DNA from: Vicia villosa
Taxonomy: Eukaryota; Streptophyta; Magnoliopsida; Fabales; Fabaceae
DNA length: 64,000 bases
Assembly: GCF_029867415.1 (NCBI RefSeq)
Contig: NC_081186.1
Span: 22,385,915 to 22,449,914, forward strand
Reading direction: 5' to 3'
Shown here: piece after piece, positions 11,588 through 21,863 of the stretch
How the letters are laid out: each line of letters begins with the position of its first letter
How positions within the stretch are numbered: position 1 is the first letter of the stretch
The notes under the pieces: model-generated
The model's database searches: none
Told to the model about the DNA's origin: nothing
What the model saw: the letters and a program-made list of their open reading frames with translations, nothing else
Position numbers and translations under genes: made by a program

Positions 11588-13015
11588 ATGATGACAAAAA
11601 CATATATGAATGATATGAATTTGCGATCAGAAAGAACAGACGGCAAAAGACAAATTACACAGCTATAGCATAAGCATATGAATATGTCTCCCCCTGAGAT
11701 TAACAATCTCCCCCTGAGATAAATAATCTCCCCCTGAAATAAATACTCGAAGAACTTTAATAAAAGACTTCCCTGATTATTTCGGTAGAGACAATCATAT
11801 AAGCTTCTGTCTTCAGAGAATTCATAGCTTCTGACTTCTGCTTCCATTGGACAGCTTCAGAACTAGAATTTCTTTAGATCCCTAGAACACTCACAGCTTC
11901 TGATTCCTGCTTCCATCTAGGACAGCTTCAGAACTTGAATTTCTTTGATCTTCTGAACATTCACAGCTTCTGACTTCTGCTTCCATCTAGGACAGCTTCA
12001 GAACTTGAATTTCTTTGATCTTCAGAACATTCACAGCTTCTGATTTCTGCTTCCATTTAGGACAGCTTCAGAACTTGAGTTTTCTGGATCTTTAGAACCT
12101 TCGCAGCTTCTGATTTCTGCTTCCCTCGGATAGCTTCAGAGCTTTGAATTTCTACCAACATCACTTCATGCTAGATTTGTATCAGAACATTGTTGAATGT
12201 ACCAGAGCATCATCAGAGCATCTCTACATCCTGAAATGTTACAGAACAAAAACTAAACGACAAAAGTCAGCATGAACGAGTCAGAACATAAAATGTATAT
12301 TAGAACACATGATATGTATCAGAGCCATATAGGCTAAAATAATGTATCAGAGCAAATAGAATTTTGTCAGATCAAATAGACAAATATGGATCAAATTCTA
12401 TTATCAGTGCTTCTGATTCATTCTTCTTTCTTGCTTCTGATTTCTGAAGCTTGACAGCACTCAGCTTGCTTCAGTTTCCATGGTTTTGCTTCTTGTGTTT
12501 GCTTTGAAGATTCTCTTCACTTCTTTATACCTGCAAAACACTTAAACCATATAGAACTTGCAGTTCTTGTTAGTGAATATGTGGGAGCTTTACCCGGCAA
12601 CTGATAGATTTAATCAAATCATTTATCATTTATCTTCTCCCCCTTTTTGTCATAACATCAAAAAGAATATAAAAAAGAAAAACTGAAAGAGAGTAAATGA
12701 TGAAAAGCAATTAATGTTACGTGACGTGAGGAGAGATAATAAAGACAAATGAGGTGATTGGCACAGTTACCTATGGTCGGCGTCCCTTCAACTGCACGCG
12801 CGCTTATCCATGAATAGTAACGACAGGTTTACCATCCCGAGATAAAACGTTACAGCTGTTTTTGCTTTAAAAGAGGTTCTGAATCAACTTAGACAATGAA
12901 ACGTTAGTAATAACCGAATCATAATTTCTAGAAGATTTCAATCAGAACTTCTGATTAAAAAAAATAGTCCATTTTCATTTCAGAAGATACTCATACATGA
13001 GAACTTCTCATCTCC
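11588..13015 (-). other. Copia-1 3' spacer, no ORF
   Basis: 1.4 kb between the pol stop and the PPT. It has no coding frame of note and no env-like ORF, which some Sireviruses carry here. It holds three extra PPT-like tracts and a 70-bp tandem array (separate entry). 12180-12420 is rich in 'atcagaac/tcagagca' phrases. Confidence 0.75.
11826..12150 (-). repeat. 70-bp tandem repeat array in Copia-1 spacer
   Basis: About five copies of a 70-bp unit recognisable by 'cagcttctga.ttctgcttcc' followed by 'gacagcttcagaacttgaatttctt'. The two middle copies are almost identical and the outer ones diverge. It lies in the 3' untranslated spacer. Confidence 0.88.
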
Positions 13016-16000
13016 TCATTCTGGGCATAAATCCATACTGATGTTCTTCAGAATGAACTTAAACCTATCTTCAGCCAGGGGTTTTGTAAAAATATCAGCC
13101 CATTGATGGTCTGTATCAACAAAGTTTAAAGATATAACACCCTTCTGAACATAGTCCCTTATGAAATGATGTTTAATCTCAATATGTTTAGCTTTTGAAT
13201 GAAGAATAGGATTCTTAGATAAACATATAGCAGAAGTATTATCACAGAATATAGGAATGTTACTCTCAAATATCTGATAATCTTCTAACTGACTCTTCAT
13301 CCAGAGCATCTGTGTACTGCAACCAGCAGCAGCGACATATTCTGCTTCTGTTGTTGATAGAGCAATAGTTGCTTGCTTCTTGCTGTACCAGGAGATCAAA
13401 TGACTTCCAAGAAATTGGCAACTTCCTGAAGTACTCTTTCTTTCAATTCTGTCTCCAGCATAGTCAGCATCGCAGAATCCTACTAAGTTGTATTCTTTAG
13501 ATTTTCTGTAAACTAAGCCAACATTAGTAGTACCTTTCAGATACCTTAGAATTCTCTTAACAGCAGTTAAATGAGATTCTCTAGGATCTGATTGGAATCT
13601 AGCACACAAACAAACACTGAACAGGATGTCAGGTCTAGAAGCAGTCAGATATAGAAGAGATCCAATCATACCTCTGTATAACTTCTGATCTACCTTCTTA
13701 CTTACCTCATCCTTACCTAGGATGCATGTTGGATGCATAGGAGTTTTGGCTTCTTTGCAGTCTAGAAGATTAAACTTCTTCAGAAGTTCCTTCACATACT
13801 TGGTTTGGTGAACATACGTTCCTTCTGATGTTTGATTTATTTGTATTCCAAGGAAATACTTGAGTTCTCCCATCATGCTCATTTCAAACTCAGCCTGCAT
13901 AGACTCAGCAAACTCCTTTCCAAGTGTAGCATTAGATGTTCCAAAAATAATATCATCTACATATATTTGACAAATTAAAATATCCCTTTTAAAGGTTTTA
14001 CAAAAGAGAGTAGTGTCCACTTTTCCTCTAGTGAAACCATTATCCAGAAGGAAAGAACTTAAGCGTTCATACCAAGCTCTGGGAGCCTGTTTCAATCCAT
14101 ACAATGATTTCTTTAGTTTAAAAACATGATTAGGAGACATAGAGTCTTCAAAACCAGGAGGTTGATGGACATAAACTTCTTCATCTATATAACCATTTAA
14201 GAAGGCACTCTTAACATCCATTTGATAGAGAGTGATGTTATGTTGAGTGGCAAATGAAATTGATAGACGAATAGATTCTAACCTGGCCACTGGTGCAAAG
14301 ATTTCTGTATAGTCAATCCCTTCTTGCTGACTATAACCCTGAGCCACCAGTCTGGCTTTGTTCCTTACCACTTCACCTTTCTCACTGAGCTTGTTTCTGA
14401 AGACCCATTTTGTACCGATTATATTGAATCCATCTGGTCTAGGAACAAGATCCCAAACATCATTCCTTGTAAACTGATTCAGTTCTTCTTGCATAGCAAT
14501 TATCCAGTCTGGATCTTCTAGAGCATGATCAACAGAAGTTGGCTCGATCAAAGATACAAGACCTAATTGACAGTCTGCATTGTTCTTAAGGAATGCTCTT
14601 GTTCTGATTGGATCATCCTTCTTTCCAATAATGACATCTTCTGAATGACCAGAGATGAGTCTGGATGATCTTCTGACAGATGGTTCTTCAGAAATGCTTA
14701 GATTCTCCAAAGAAGCTGATACTTGATCTTCCGATTCTTTGCTTCTGAGAGGTTCTGCTTCTGATGCGTTGCTTCTTGGCTCAACAACTTCTGATATATC
14801 AATATCACAATCTGCAAAATTATCAAACTGCTTTGGTTTTTCAGAACCAAGCTTATCATCAAACCTGATATTGATTGATTCTTCTACAGTCAATGTTTCG
14901 GTATTGTATACCCTGTAGCCTTTTGAGCGTTCAGAATATCCAAGAAGGAAACACTTTTGAGCTTTGGAATCAAACTTACCAAGATGATCTTTAGTGTTCA
15001 GAATAAAGCATACACATCCAAAAGGATGGAAATATGAAATGTTGGGATTTCTATTCTTCCACAATTCATAAGGAGTCTTATTTAGAATAGGTCTGATAGA
15101 GATTCTATTCTGAATATAGCATGCAGTGTTTATTGCTTCTGCCCAGAAATGCTTAGCCATATTGGTTTCATTGATCATGGTTCTGGCCATTTCTTGCAGA
15201 GTCCTATTCTTTCGTTCTACAACTCCATTTTGCTGTGGAGTTCTAGGACAAGAGAAATCATGGGCAATACCATTTTCTTTGAAGAATTCTTCAAAGGATC
15301 TGTTCTCAAATTCACAACCATGATCACTTCTGACCTTTATGATTTTACACTCTTTTTCAGATTGAATCTGAATGCAGAAATCAAAGAACACTGAATGAGT
15401 CTCATCCTTGTGTTTCAAGAATTTTACCCATGTCCAGCGGCTATAATCATCTACGATGACTAATCCATATTTCTTCCCTCTGACAGATGCTGTTTTGACT
15501 GGGCCAAACAGATCAATGTGCAAGAGTTCTAATGGCCTTGAGGTAGAAACAACATTCTTGGACTTGAATGCAGGTTTGGAGAACTTGCCCTTCTGACATG
15601 CTTCACAAAGAGCATCTGATTTGAATTTCAGATTAGGGAGTCCTCTGACCAGATTCAGTTTGTTAATCTGAGAAATCTTTCTCAAACTAGCATGACCTAA
15701 TCTTCTGTGCCAGACCCACTGCTCTTCAGAAACAGACATAAGACAAGTCACCTTCTGACTCATAAGATCTTGCAGATCTGTCTTATAAATGTTGTTCTTC
15801 CTCTTGCCTGTAAATAGGATTGAGCCATCCTTCTGATTTACAGCCTTGCAAGACTCTTGATTAAAGATTATATCATAACCATTGTCACTCAATTGACTGA
15901 TAGATAAGAGGTTATGTGTTAATCCTTCTACAAGAAGTACATTAGAAATGGAAGGAGAGTTACCAGACTTTATAGTTCCAGAGCCAATTATCTTGCCCTT

Positions 16001-16150
16001 CTGATCTCCTCCAAACTTGACTTCTCCTCCAGACTTAAGCACCAGGTCTTGGAACATAGACCTTCTTCCTGTCATGTGTCGTGAGCATCCAGAGTCCAGG
16101 TACCATGACATGTTGTGCTTTGTCCTTTTTGCAGTCAAGGATATCTGCAA
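13016..16150 (-). CDS. pol: Copia-1 pol: protease, integrase, RT, RNase H
   Basis: The polyprotein that copies and inserts Copia-1; 1044 codons if counted from the non-ATG codon at 16150. In order: aspartic protease (WYLDSGCSRHMTG, about residue 18); GAG-pre-integrase HHCC region (HRRLGHASLRKIS); integrase core with all three acidic residues visible (LLHIDLFGPV, VRSDHGCEFEN, GVVERKNRT); reverse transcriptase with FAPVARLESIRL and the catalytic YVDDIIFG near residue 725; and RNase H (GFCDADYAGD, STTEAEYVAAAG). No stop or frameshift is seen, so it looks functional. Its frame is +1 relative to gag and overlaps gag by 116 nt; the protease motif lies within the overlap, so expression should need a frameshift or another recoding step. 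The true start is therefore not an ATG of its own. Confidence 0.96.
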   Translation of the reverse strand: MQISLTAKRTKHNMSWYLDSGCSRHMTGRRSMFQDLVLKSGGEVKFGGDQKGKIIGSGTIKSGNSPSISNVLLVEGLTHNLLSISQLSDNGYDIIFNQESCKAVNQKDGSILFTGKRKNNIYKTDLQDLMSQKVTCLMSVSEEQWVWHRRLGHASLRKISQINKLNLVRGLPNLKFKSDALCEACQKGKFSKPAFKSKNVVSTSRPLELLHIDLFGPVKTASVRGKKYGLVIVDDYSRWTWVKFLKHKDETHSVFFDFCIQIQSEKECKIIKVRSDHGCEFENRSFEEFFKENGIAHDFSCPRTPQQNGVVERKNRTLQEMARTMINETNMAKHFWAEAINTACYIQNRISIRPILNKTPYELWKNRNPNISYFHPFGCVCFILNTKDHLGKFDSKAQKCFLLGYSERSKGYRVYNTETLTVEESINIRFDDKLGSEKPKQFDNFADCDIDISEVVEPRSNASEAEPLRSKESEDQVSASLENLSISEEPSVRRSSRLISGHSEDVIIGKKDDPIRTRAFLKNNADCQLGLVSLIEPTSVDHALEDPDWIIAMQEELNQFTRNDVWDLVPRPDGFNIIGTKWVFRNKLSEKGEVVRNKARLVAQGYSQQEGIDYTEIFAPVARLESIRLSISFATQHNITLYQMDVKSAFLNGYIDEEVYVHQPPGFEDSMSPNHVFKLKKSLYGLKQAPRAWYERLSSFLLDNGFTRGKVDTTLFCKTFKRDILICQIYVDDIIFGTSNATLGKEFAESMQAEFEMSMMGELKYFLGIQINQTSEGTYVHQTKYVKELLKKFNLLDCKEAKTPMHPTCILGKDEVSKKVDQKLYRGMIGSLLYLTASRPDILFSVCLCARFQSDPRESHLTAVKRILRYLKGTTNVGLVYRKSKEYNLVGFCDADYAGDRIERKSTSGSCQFLGSHLISWYSKKQATIALSTTEAEYVAAAGCSTQMLWMKSQLEDYQIFESNIPIFCDNTSAICLSKNPILHSKAKHIEIKHHFIRDYVQKGVISLNFVDTDHQWADIFTKPLAEDRFKFILKNISMDLCPE

Positions 16151-17954
16151 TAGGAATAATCTTATCCTTAGGTACCCACATTTTCTTGGGTCCTTTCTTG
16201 TTAGATTTTCTCAAGTTCTGATTGAACTTGGGTTTAACATTGTAAGCAATAGGAGGAACAGCATGATAATTTTTAATGTGAGTTTCATGATATTTCCTAG
16301 GTTGTGTCACATGCTTTTTGGTGTGTGTTATGTGAAAACTTTGAGCATGTGAAGTGTGCCTAATATCATGGGAGTGGCCATACTTGAACTGATCATACAA
16401 TGGCTTGTATGTGAATTTCATTTCATCAACAGGTTCAAGTTTGTATGAGGTTTCACCCTCAAAACCAATGCCAACTCTTTTGTTTCCAGACACAGCATAT
16501 ATCATAGAAGCTAGCTGACTTCTGCCAATACTTCTAGATAAGAACTTCCTGAAACTTAAATCATATTCTTTCAGAATATGGTTTAGACTAGGAGTGGATT
16601 TTTCTGAATCAGAAGGAGATCCAACATTATTGGATAATTTTAAAAGTTTTTCTTTTAATTCAGAATTCTCCAACTCAAGCTTCTTTGTTTCAAATTCAAA
16701 TAGCTTTTTCAGCTTTTTGTATTTGAGACTGATTTTAGACTCGAGTTCCAGAAGTTCAGCTAGACCGGAAACTAACTCATCTCTAGTAAGTTCAGAAAAT
16801 ACCTCTTCAGAATCTGATTCTGATGTAGATTCTGATCCGTCATCTTCTGTCGCCATCAGCGCACAGTTAGCCTGCTCATCTTCAGAGTCTGAATCATCTT
16901 CTGACTCATCCCAGGTTGCCATAAGACTTTTCTTCTTATGAAACTTCTTCTTGGGATTTTCCTTCTGAAGATTTGGACATTCATTCTTGAAGTGTCCAGG
17001 CTCATTGCATTCATAGCACATGACCTTCTTCTTGTCAAATCTTCTTTCATCAGAAGATTCTCCACGTTCAAATTTCCTTGAACTTCTGAAGCCTCTGAAC
17101 TTCCTTTGCTTGGTCTTCCAGAGTTGATTTAGCCTTCTGGAGATCAAGGACAGTTCATCTTCTTCTTCAGATTCTGATTCTTCAGGATCTTCTTCTCTAG
17201 CCTGAAAAGCGTTAGTGCATTTCTTGATATTGGATTTTAATGCAATAGACTTACCTTTCTTTAGAGGCTCATTTGCGTCCAGCTCTATTTCATGACTCCT
17301 CAGGGCACTGATAAGCTCTTCCAGAGAAACTTCATTCAGATTCTTTGCAATCTTGAATGCAGTCACCATAGGACCCCATCTTCTGGGTAAGCTTCTGATG
17401 ATCTTCTTTACGTGATCAGCCTTGGTGTATCCCTTGTCAAGAACTCTCAATCCAGCAGTAAGAGTTTGAAATCTTGAAAACATCTTTTCAATGTCTTCAT
17501 CATCCTCCATCTTGAAGGCTTCATACTTCTGGATCAAAGCTAGAGCTTTAGTCTCCTTGACTTGAGCATTTCCTTCATGAGTCATTTTCAAGGACTCATA
17601 TATGTCATAGGCCGTTTCCCTGTTAGATATCTTCTCATACTCAGCATGAGAGATAGCATTCAGCAAAACAGTTCTGCATTTATGATGATTCCTGAAAAGC
17701 TTCTTCTGATCATCATTCATTTCTTGCCTTGTCAGCTTTACGCCTCTGGCATTTACTGGATGTTTGTAACCATCCATCAGAAGATCCCATAGATCACCAT
17801 CTAGACCAAGAAAGTAACTTTCCAGTTTATCTTTCCAGTATTCAAAGTTTTCACCATCAAATACCGGCGGTCTAGTATAACCATTGTTACCATTGTATTG
17901 CTCAGCAGAGCCAGATGTAGATGCAGGTGGGTCTGTTGGAATTTCACCAGCCAT
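16035..17954 (-). CDS. gag: Copia-1 gag
   Basis: The 639-codon gag beginning MAGEIPTDPPASTSGSAEQ. It has the plant copia gag core (FDGENFEYWKDKLESYF; later FSRFQTLTAGLRVLDKGYT), an acidic Ser/Glu-rich region, and one canonical CCHC knuckle CYECNEPGHFKNECPN near residue 311. A second acidic DESEDDSDSEDE region and a long Lys/Glu-rich coiled coil (about 405-445) follow. The ATG at 17954 lies 86 nt downstream of the 5' LTR, just after the PBS. The C-terminal 38 codons are read from the same DNA as the protease start of pol in another frame. The frame is fully open. Confidence 0.95.
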   Translation of the reverse strand: MAGEIPTDPPASTSGSAEQYNGNNGYTRPPVFDGENFEYWKDKLESYFLGLDGDLWDLLMDGYKHPVNARGVKLTRQEMNDDQKKLFRNHHKCRTVLLNAISHAEYEKISNRETAYDIYESLKMTHEGNAQVKETKALALIQKYEAFKMEDDEDIEKMFSRFQTLTAGLRVLDKGYTKADHVKKIIRSLPRRWGPMVTAFKIAKNLNEVSLEELISALRSHEIELDANEPLKKGKSIALKSNIKKCTNAFQAREEDPEESESEEEDELSLISRRLNQLWKTKQRKFRGFRSSRKFERGESSDERRFDKKKVMCYECNEPGHFKNECPNLQKENPKKKFHKKKSLMATWDESEDDSDSEDEQANCALMATEDDGSESTSESDSEEVFSELTRDELVSGLAELLELESKISLKYKKLKKLFEFETKKLELENSELKEKLLKLSNNVGSPSDSEKSTPSLNHILKEYDLSFRKFLSRSIGRSQLASMIYAVSGNKRVGIGFEGETSYKLEPVDEMKFTYKPLYDQFKYGHSHDIRHTSHAQSFHITHTKKHVTQPRKYHETHIKNYHAVPPIAYNVKPKFNQNLRKSNKKGPKKMWVPKDKIIPIADILDCKKDKAQHVMVPGLWMLTTHDRKKVYVPRPGA

Positions 17955-18021
17955 CTTTTACTGAAGCGTTTTTCTCTTCCTGAATCTTTTCTAAACACGG
18001 TTAAGTGCTTGCACCTTAGAA

Positions 18022-18039
18022 CCGGCGCTCTGATGCCAA
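18022..18039 (-). promoter_or_regulatory. Copia-1 primer binding site
   Basis: The minus strand reads TTGGCATCAGAGCGCCGG, 1 nt from the 5' LTR end. It matches the initiator-Met-type PBS (TGGTATCAGAGC) with one difference, a form I know from legume SIRE-type elements. Confidence 0.88.
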
Positions 18040-18040
18040 T

Positions 18041-19253
18041 TGAAGGATAGAAAAACACTTAGAAAGGGGGGGTTTGAATAAGTGTAGCTTTAAAAACTTG
18101 ACAGATAAAAATAAATTGCACAGTTATTTTTATCCTGGTTCGTTGTTAACTAAACTACTCCAGTCCACCCCCGCAGAGATGATTTACCTCAACTGAGGAT
18201 TTAATCCACTAATCGCACGGATTACAATGGTTCTCCACTTAGTCAGCAACTAAGTCTTCCAGAGTCTTCTGATCACACACTGATCACTCCAGGAACAACT
18301 GCTTAGATACCCTCTAAGACTTTTCTAGAGTCTACTGATCCACACGATCACTCTAGTTACAACTGCTTAGTTCACTTCTAAGACTTCCTAGAGTATTCTG
18401 ATCCACACGATCACTCTAGTTCCTTACAACTTAATGTAATCAATTCTAAGAGTATTACAAATGCTTCTTAAAAGCGATAATCACAAACTGTGATATTTCT
18501 CTTAACGTTTAAGCTTAATCTCACTAATATATTACAACAGCAATGTAGTGAGCTTTGATGAAGATGAAGATTCTGAGTTTTGATTTGAACAGCGTTTGAG
18601 CAAGTTTAATATGAGTTGTTTTGGTGCAGAATCGTTAACCTTGCTTCACTTCAGAACTTCATATTTATAGGCGTTTGGAGAAGATGACCGTTGAGAGCAT
18701 TTAATGCTTTACGTGTTCCGTACAGCATCGCATTTAATGTTATACGCTTTTGTCAACTACCTCGAGCCTTGTTCACGCTGTGTCTACTGACGTAGCCTAG
18801 AATAGCTTTTAACGTTCCTTTTGTCAGTCAGCGTAGCTTGCCACTTGTACTTCCTTCTGATCTGATGTTTGTGAATACAACGTTTGAATATCATCAGAGT
18901 CAAACAGCTTGGTGCATAGCATCTTCTGATCTTCTGACCTTGAAGTGCTTCTGAGCGTGATACCATCAGAACTTCAGTGCTTATGTTCTCTTGTTCTTCT
19001 GATGCTTCCATAGACCCATGTTCTGATTCTGCTTCGACCATCTTCTGATGTCTTGCCAGACCATGTTCTGATGTTGCATGCTGAACCCTTTGAGACAAAG
19101 CTTCTGAGCGCTGAATTATGCGTACTCTTTATATATATATTTCCTGAAAAGGAAATTGCATTGGATTAGAGTACCATATTATCTTAAGCAAAATTCATAT
19201 TATTGTTATCATCAAAACTAAGATAATTGATCAGAACAAATCTTGTTCTAACA
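18041..19253 (-). repeat. Copia-1 5' LTR
   Basis: 1213 bp, the same length as the 3' LTR and differing at two noted positions. It has the same TATA-like tract near 19129-19143 (minus strand), which is the promoter that would drive the element. Confidence 0.95.
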
Positions 19254-20679
19254 GCCTCGTGTACCTATTGGAATAAGTTCCTGACTTCTTTAGGAAGGCG
19301 TCCCAATGCTAGGAATTGCTTGAAACTGGCCGTGATGAAAAATCTCTATTGCCCTTATCCTTTGAATTTTTGAACGTGTTGTTTAGGTTAGGGAGGCTAG
19401 GGTTTCTTCCTTCTGTGAGGCTGCATTGTTAGCTATATATATGTGGTGGATTAGGTCAAGAAATAATGGAGAAAAAATAAGAAATTTGATTGAAAATATT
19501 TTCTTTGATTCATGCATAAAAACCTTCTATTTTGAACCAAATCTATTCTTGTGCTATTTCTCACGATTTGTTTTGCTTGGTGAATGAATATTGACCTGAT
19601 TCAATGAATGAGATATCTTGTATAATTTAATTTGATTTATTTTTTTTTATTTTATTAGATTTATATTGAATTTAAGTAAATAAATCCAAAAATAAATATA
19701 ATAAAATCATGAAATAAGCATCAAATAGTCTTTGGGCCTTTAATGGTCTCTATATCACGTGGATAGTTCAAAAATAATGACCCATTACTTGGAAATGCAA
19801 AAATTTTCATTCAGAGTTTCATGCTTTTTCTCAAATTTATCCAACTTCTAACGATCATAACTCGCTCAATTTTTATCCTATGAAGGTGTTCTAGGACTTT
19901 TTGGAAGGCTCATGATGTCCTCTACAAGCCACTTTGGAAGGTTTTTTGCATTTGAAGGTTTTATCTTGATGATATGGCTCCTGACAAAAACAGCTTTTTG
20001 CGAACTTCTAGAAGGACCTGTAATATTTTGGCTTATATCTCTTATGCGGAAGCATTTCTTGACCTTGGGCCCAACATCAAAGTTGTAGATAATGGAATTC
20101 CCTTGAGAATAGGCTTTTGTTGGACAATTTTTGATGAACCAGGTGAGATTTATGACCAGTCAAAGTTCGGTTGACTTTTGCTTATAAACCCTAATTTAGA
20201 AACTTGGACTTTTGATGATTTCTGAGCTTTTCTTGATGAATCGTGATCAACACTTGATCAAATGATGAATATTACTTCAAATGGAAGATGTTGACCAAAA
20301 AATCAGGAGTTTTGACTGTATTTTGACCGTATTTGACTTTTAACCTAGCATGGTCGACTGTTGATCATTTGAGTTTCTGACTGAGCAAACTTGTGAATCA
20401 GAGCTTGAAACCTGATATGGGATTTCTTTGAAGCATATAGGAAGCCATGAAGTCCACTTGAGTTGTCCGAAACCTTATTTCCTTGAAAAGAAGCCAAACC
20501 CTAATTAAGGATCTATTGCTTAGGAGAAGTGTGAGCATGCCCAATTCTTGTGTAGCCTTAAGCATCTGATGATCATATGAACCTGAGGAGATTGTTTGAA
20601 CCAAAATAACTTTGAAATATGGTGGGAAATTTTGGGGTATGACACAAGTCATTCAAGTTTGTTTTTTTATGTTACAATT

Positions 20680-20990
20680 CAAGTGGTACAGGGTTTTCCT
20701 CCATTATTAATCAGAGCATTGACTTTTGAAATCCCTGTCATTGCACCTGATTTTCCTATCTTACAAAAAATATGTAAGTTTGTGATTGTCCTTCTTTTTT
20801 TCATTCAGTGAATTTTGTAACCAGTGTTATTGCATTTTCATCGAGCTTTTCTCAACTCACAGATTGTGGATGGAGTTCACGGGGTTTTTTTATTCTTAAC
20901 ACAATCCAGAAGCCTTAATCCCATATGTCATTTGCAATTGTTTATGGTTCGGTTGTTACGTTCAAAATATGTATTTGGCATATGAAGCTT
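20680..20990 (+). pseudogene. Glycosyltransferase gene fragment (two broken exons)
   Basis: The first piece (about 20684-20773) reads QGFPPLLIRALTFEIPVIAP and on to DFPILQ, then a GT donor (gtaagt) at 20774. The second starts after a CAG acceptor at 20860-20862 with IVDGVHG and continues, with a stop, into HNPEAL. This exon pair resembles the donor-substrate-binding C-terminal part of a plant group-1-type glycosyltransferase, where a 'P.LIRAM.FG.PVIAPD.P' phrase is followed by 'IVDG.HG..F....P.AL'. One extra A at the end of the first exon and a TAA near 20889 break it. The match is from memory of the family. It begins about 40 bp outside the LTR of element A and ends near a CACTA-type terminus at 21032. 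Confidence 0.6.
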
Positions 20991-21031
20991 TAACACAAAC
21001 TACATATGAATCCAAGATAGTTTTGATGCAC

Positions 21032-21075
21032 CACTACAAGAAATTTGTGATGACTAACCCTGAGGGTTAATAACA
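21032..21075 (+). mobile_element. CACTA-type terminus (one end only)
   Basis: CACTACAAGAAATTTGTGATG begins at 21032. CACTACAAGAAA is the usual end of plant CACTA (En/Spm) transposons. I did not find the opposite end (TTTCTTGTAGTG) in the window, so the extent is unknown. It may include the otubain fragment to the right. Confidence 0.55.
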
Positions 21076-21863
21076 TTGTTAACACTAAAATGTTTCTTTT
21101 ACAATTTTATGTTTTAGTAATAGTCCATTCAAACTTTTTTTTGGTTTATGTATCTGTACGCGACATAATTAGTTTGAAGACTTTGCGAACCACAAGACTT
21201 TTAATTTGCTTGAAAAATATAGATCAACACATCTGGTTTTCAACAATGATATTCAGGTAATAAATATCTATATTAGATTTTGAATTCATGTATTTTTTAT
21301 AACAATGCTTAAAACTCGTACCAGTTTTGTGTTTGACATTGTGTCTACTTTGTTCCAGGGAACTGAATAGGTTGTTCTTGCTGGCTTAGTTGTAGCTTTA
21401 AAATTGCTAGCTGATTATCATTGCCTTTACTATCCATGCAGTGCTTTTGGCATTTGGGTTTTAATTTCTTCCTACATCTATTATAGTCATTAGTATTACA
21501 TGACATTGCTTGTATAGTGTGCAATGCTTTATTAGTCTTCACTTCACCATTTTGTCTTCCATAGTGTAGTGATAATCTGTTCTTCTCTATATAGTTTAGG
21601 TGGGAGTTTGTTTCTGCGTTTTGCATGAGAATTATGATGTTTTCTCTATTAGAAACCAACCATTTCTTAGTTAAGTTTCAACAAGGATACTTTTCTAATG
21701 CTGTTGCAATATGTTAATTTTTAAAAAAAATAATATACTTGATGAAAGTATATTGTACAGCTCTAAGTTATTGTGGTATAATTGTATAAGATACTGAGTA
21801 TAAGTTAAATGTCTTCAAGGATTGGAAGGTTGTGTCAATTAGTGGGGACAAATCACTGCATGA
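21076..21863. other. No recognisable gene; probable CACTA interior
   Basis: AT-rich sequence with no supported coding exon. Open frames here are short and lack recognisable motifs. Confidence 0.4.

Larger units (their letters stand above)
10360..19253 (-). mobile_element. Copia-1: complete Sirevirus-like Ty1-copia element
   Basis: An 8894-bp element on the minus strand with two 1213-bp LTRs and a perfect 5-bp TSD GCCTC (10355-10359 and 19254-19258). It contains PBS, gag, pol (PR-INT-RT-RNaseH), a 1.4-kb 3' spacer and several polypurine tracts. Reading the LTRs side by side I noted only two mismatches (around 11028/18711 and 11309/18983), so insertion was very recent. It sits inside the 5' LTR of element A. 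Sirevirus assignment rests on copia domain order, the iMet-like PBS variant, the long 3' spacer and the multiple PPT-like tracts. Confidence 0.95.
4754..20644 (-). mobile_element. 5' LTR of Ogre-like element A, split by two nested insertions
   Basis: On the minus strand the LTR starts TGTCATACCCCAAAATTT at 20644 and ends with TTACA at 4754. Its own sequence is in three pieces: 20644-19259, 10359-10046 and 6577-4754, about 3.5 kb once the insertions and their duplicated target sites are removed. The ends match the LTR of element B (TGTCATACCCCC at 57938, and the shared 'gagtcgccacc' block near 4810 and 53477). No coding sequence is apparent in any piece; the segment 5820-6130 is very AT-rich. 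Confidence 0.82.

Noticed and set aside
11588..13015. Possible env-like gene of a Sirevirus
   Set aside because: No ORF of useful length, signal peptide or membrane segment; the region is repeats and PPT-like tracts.
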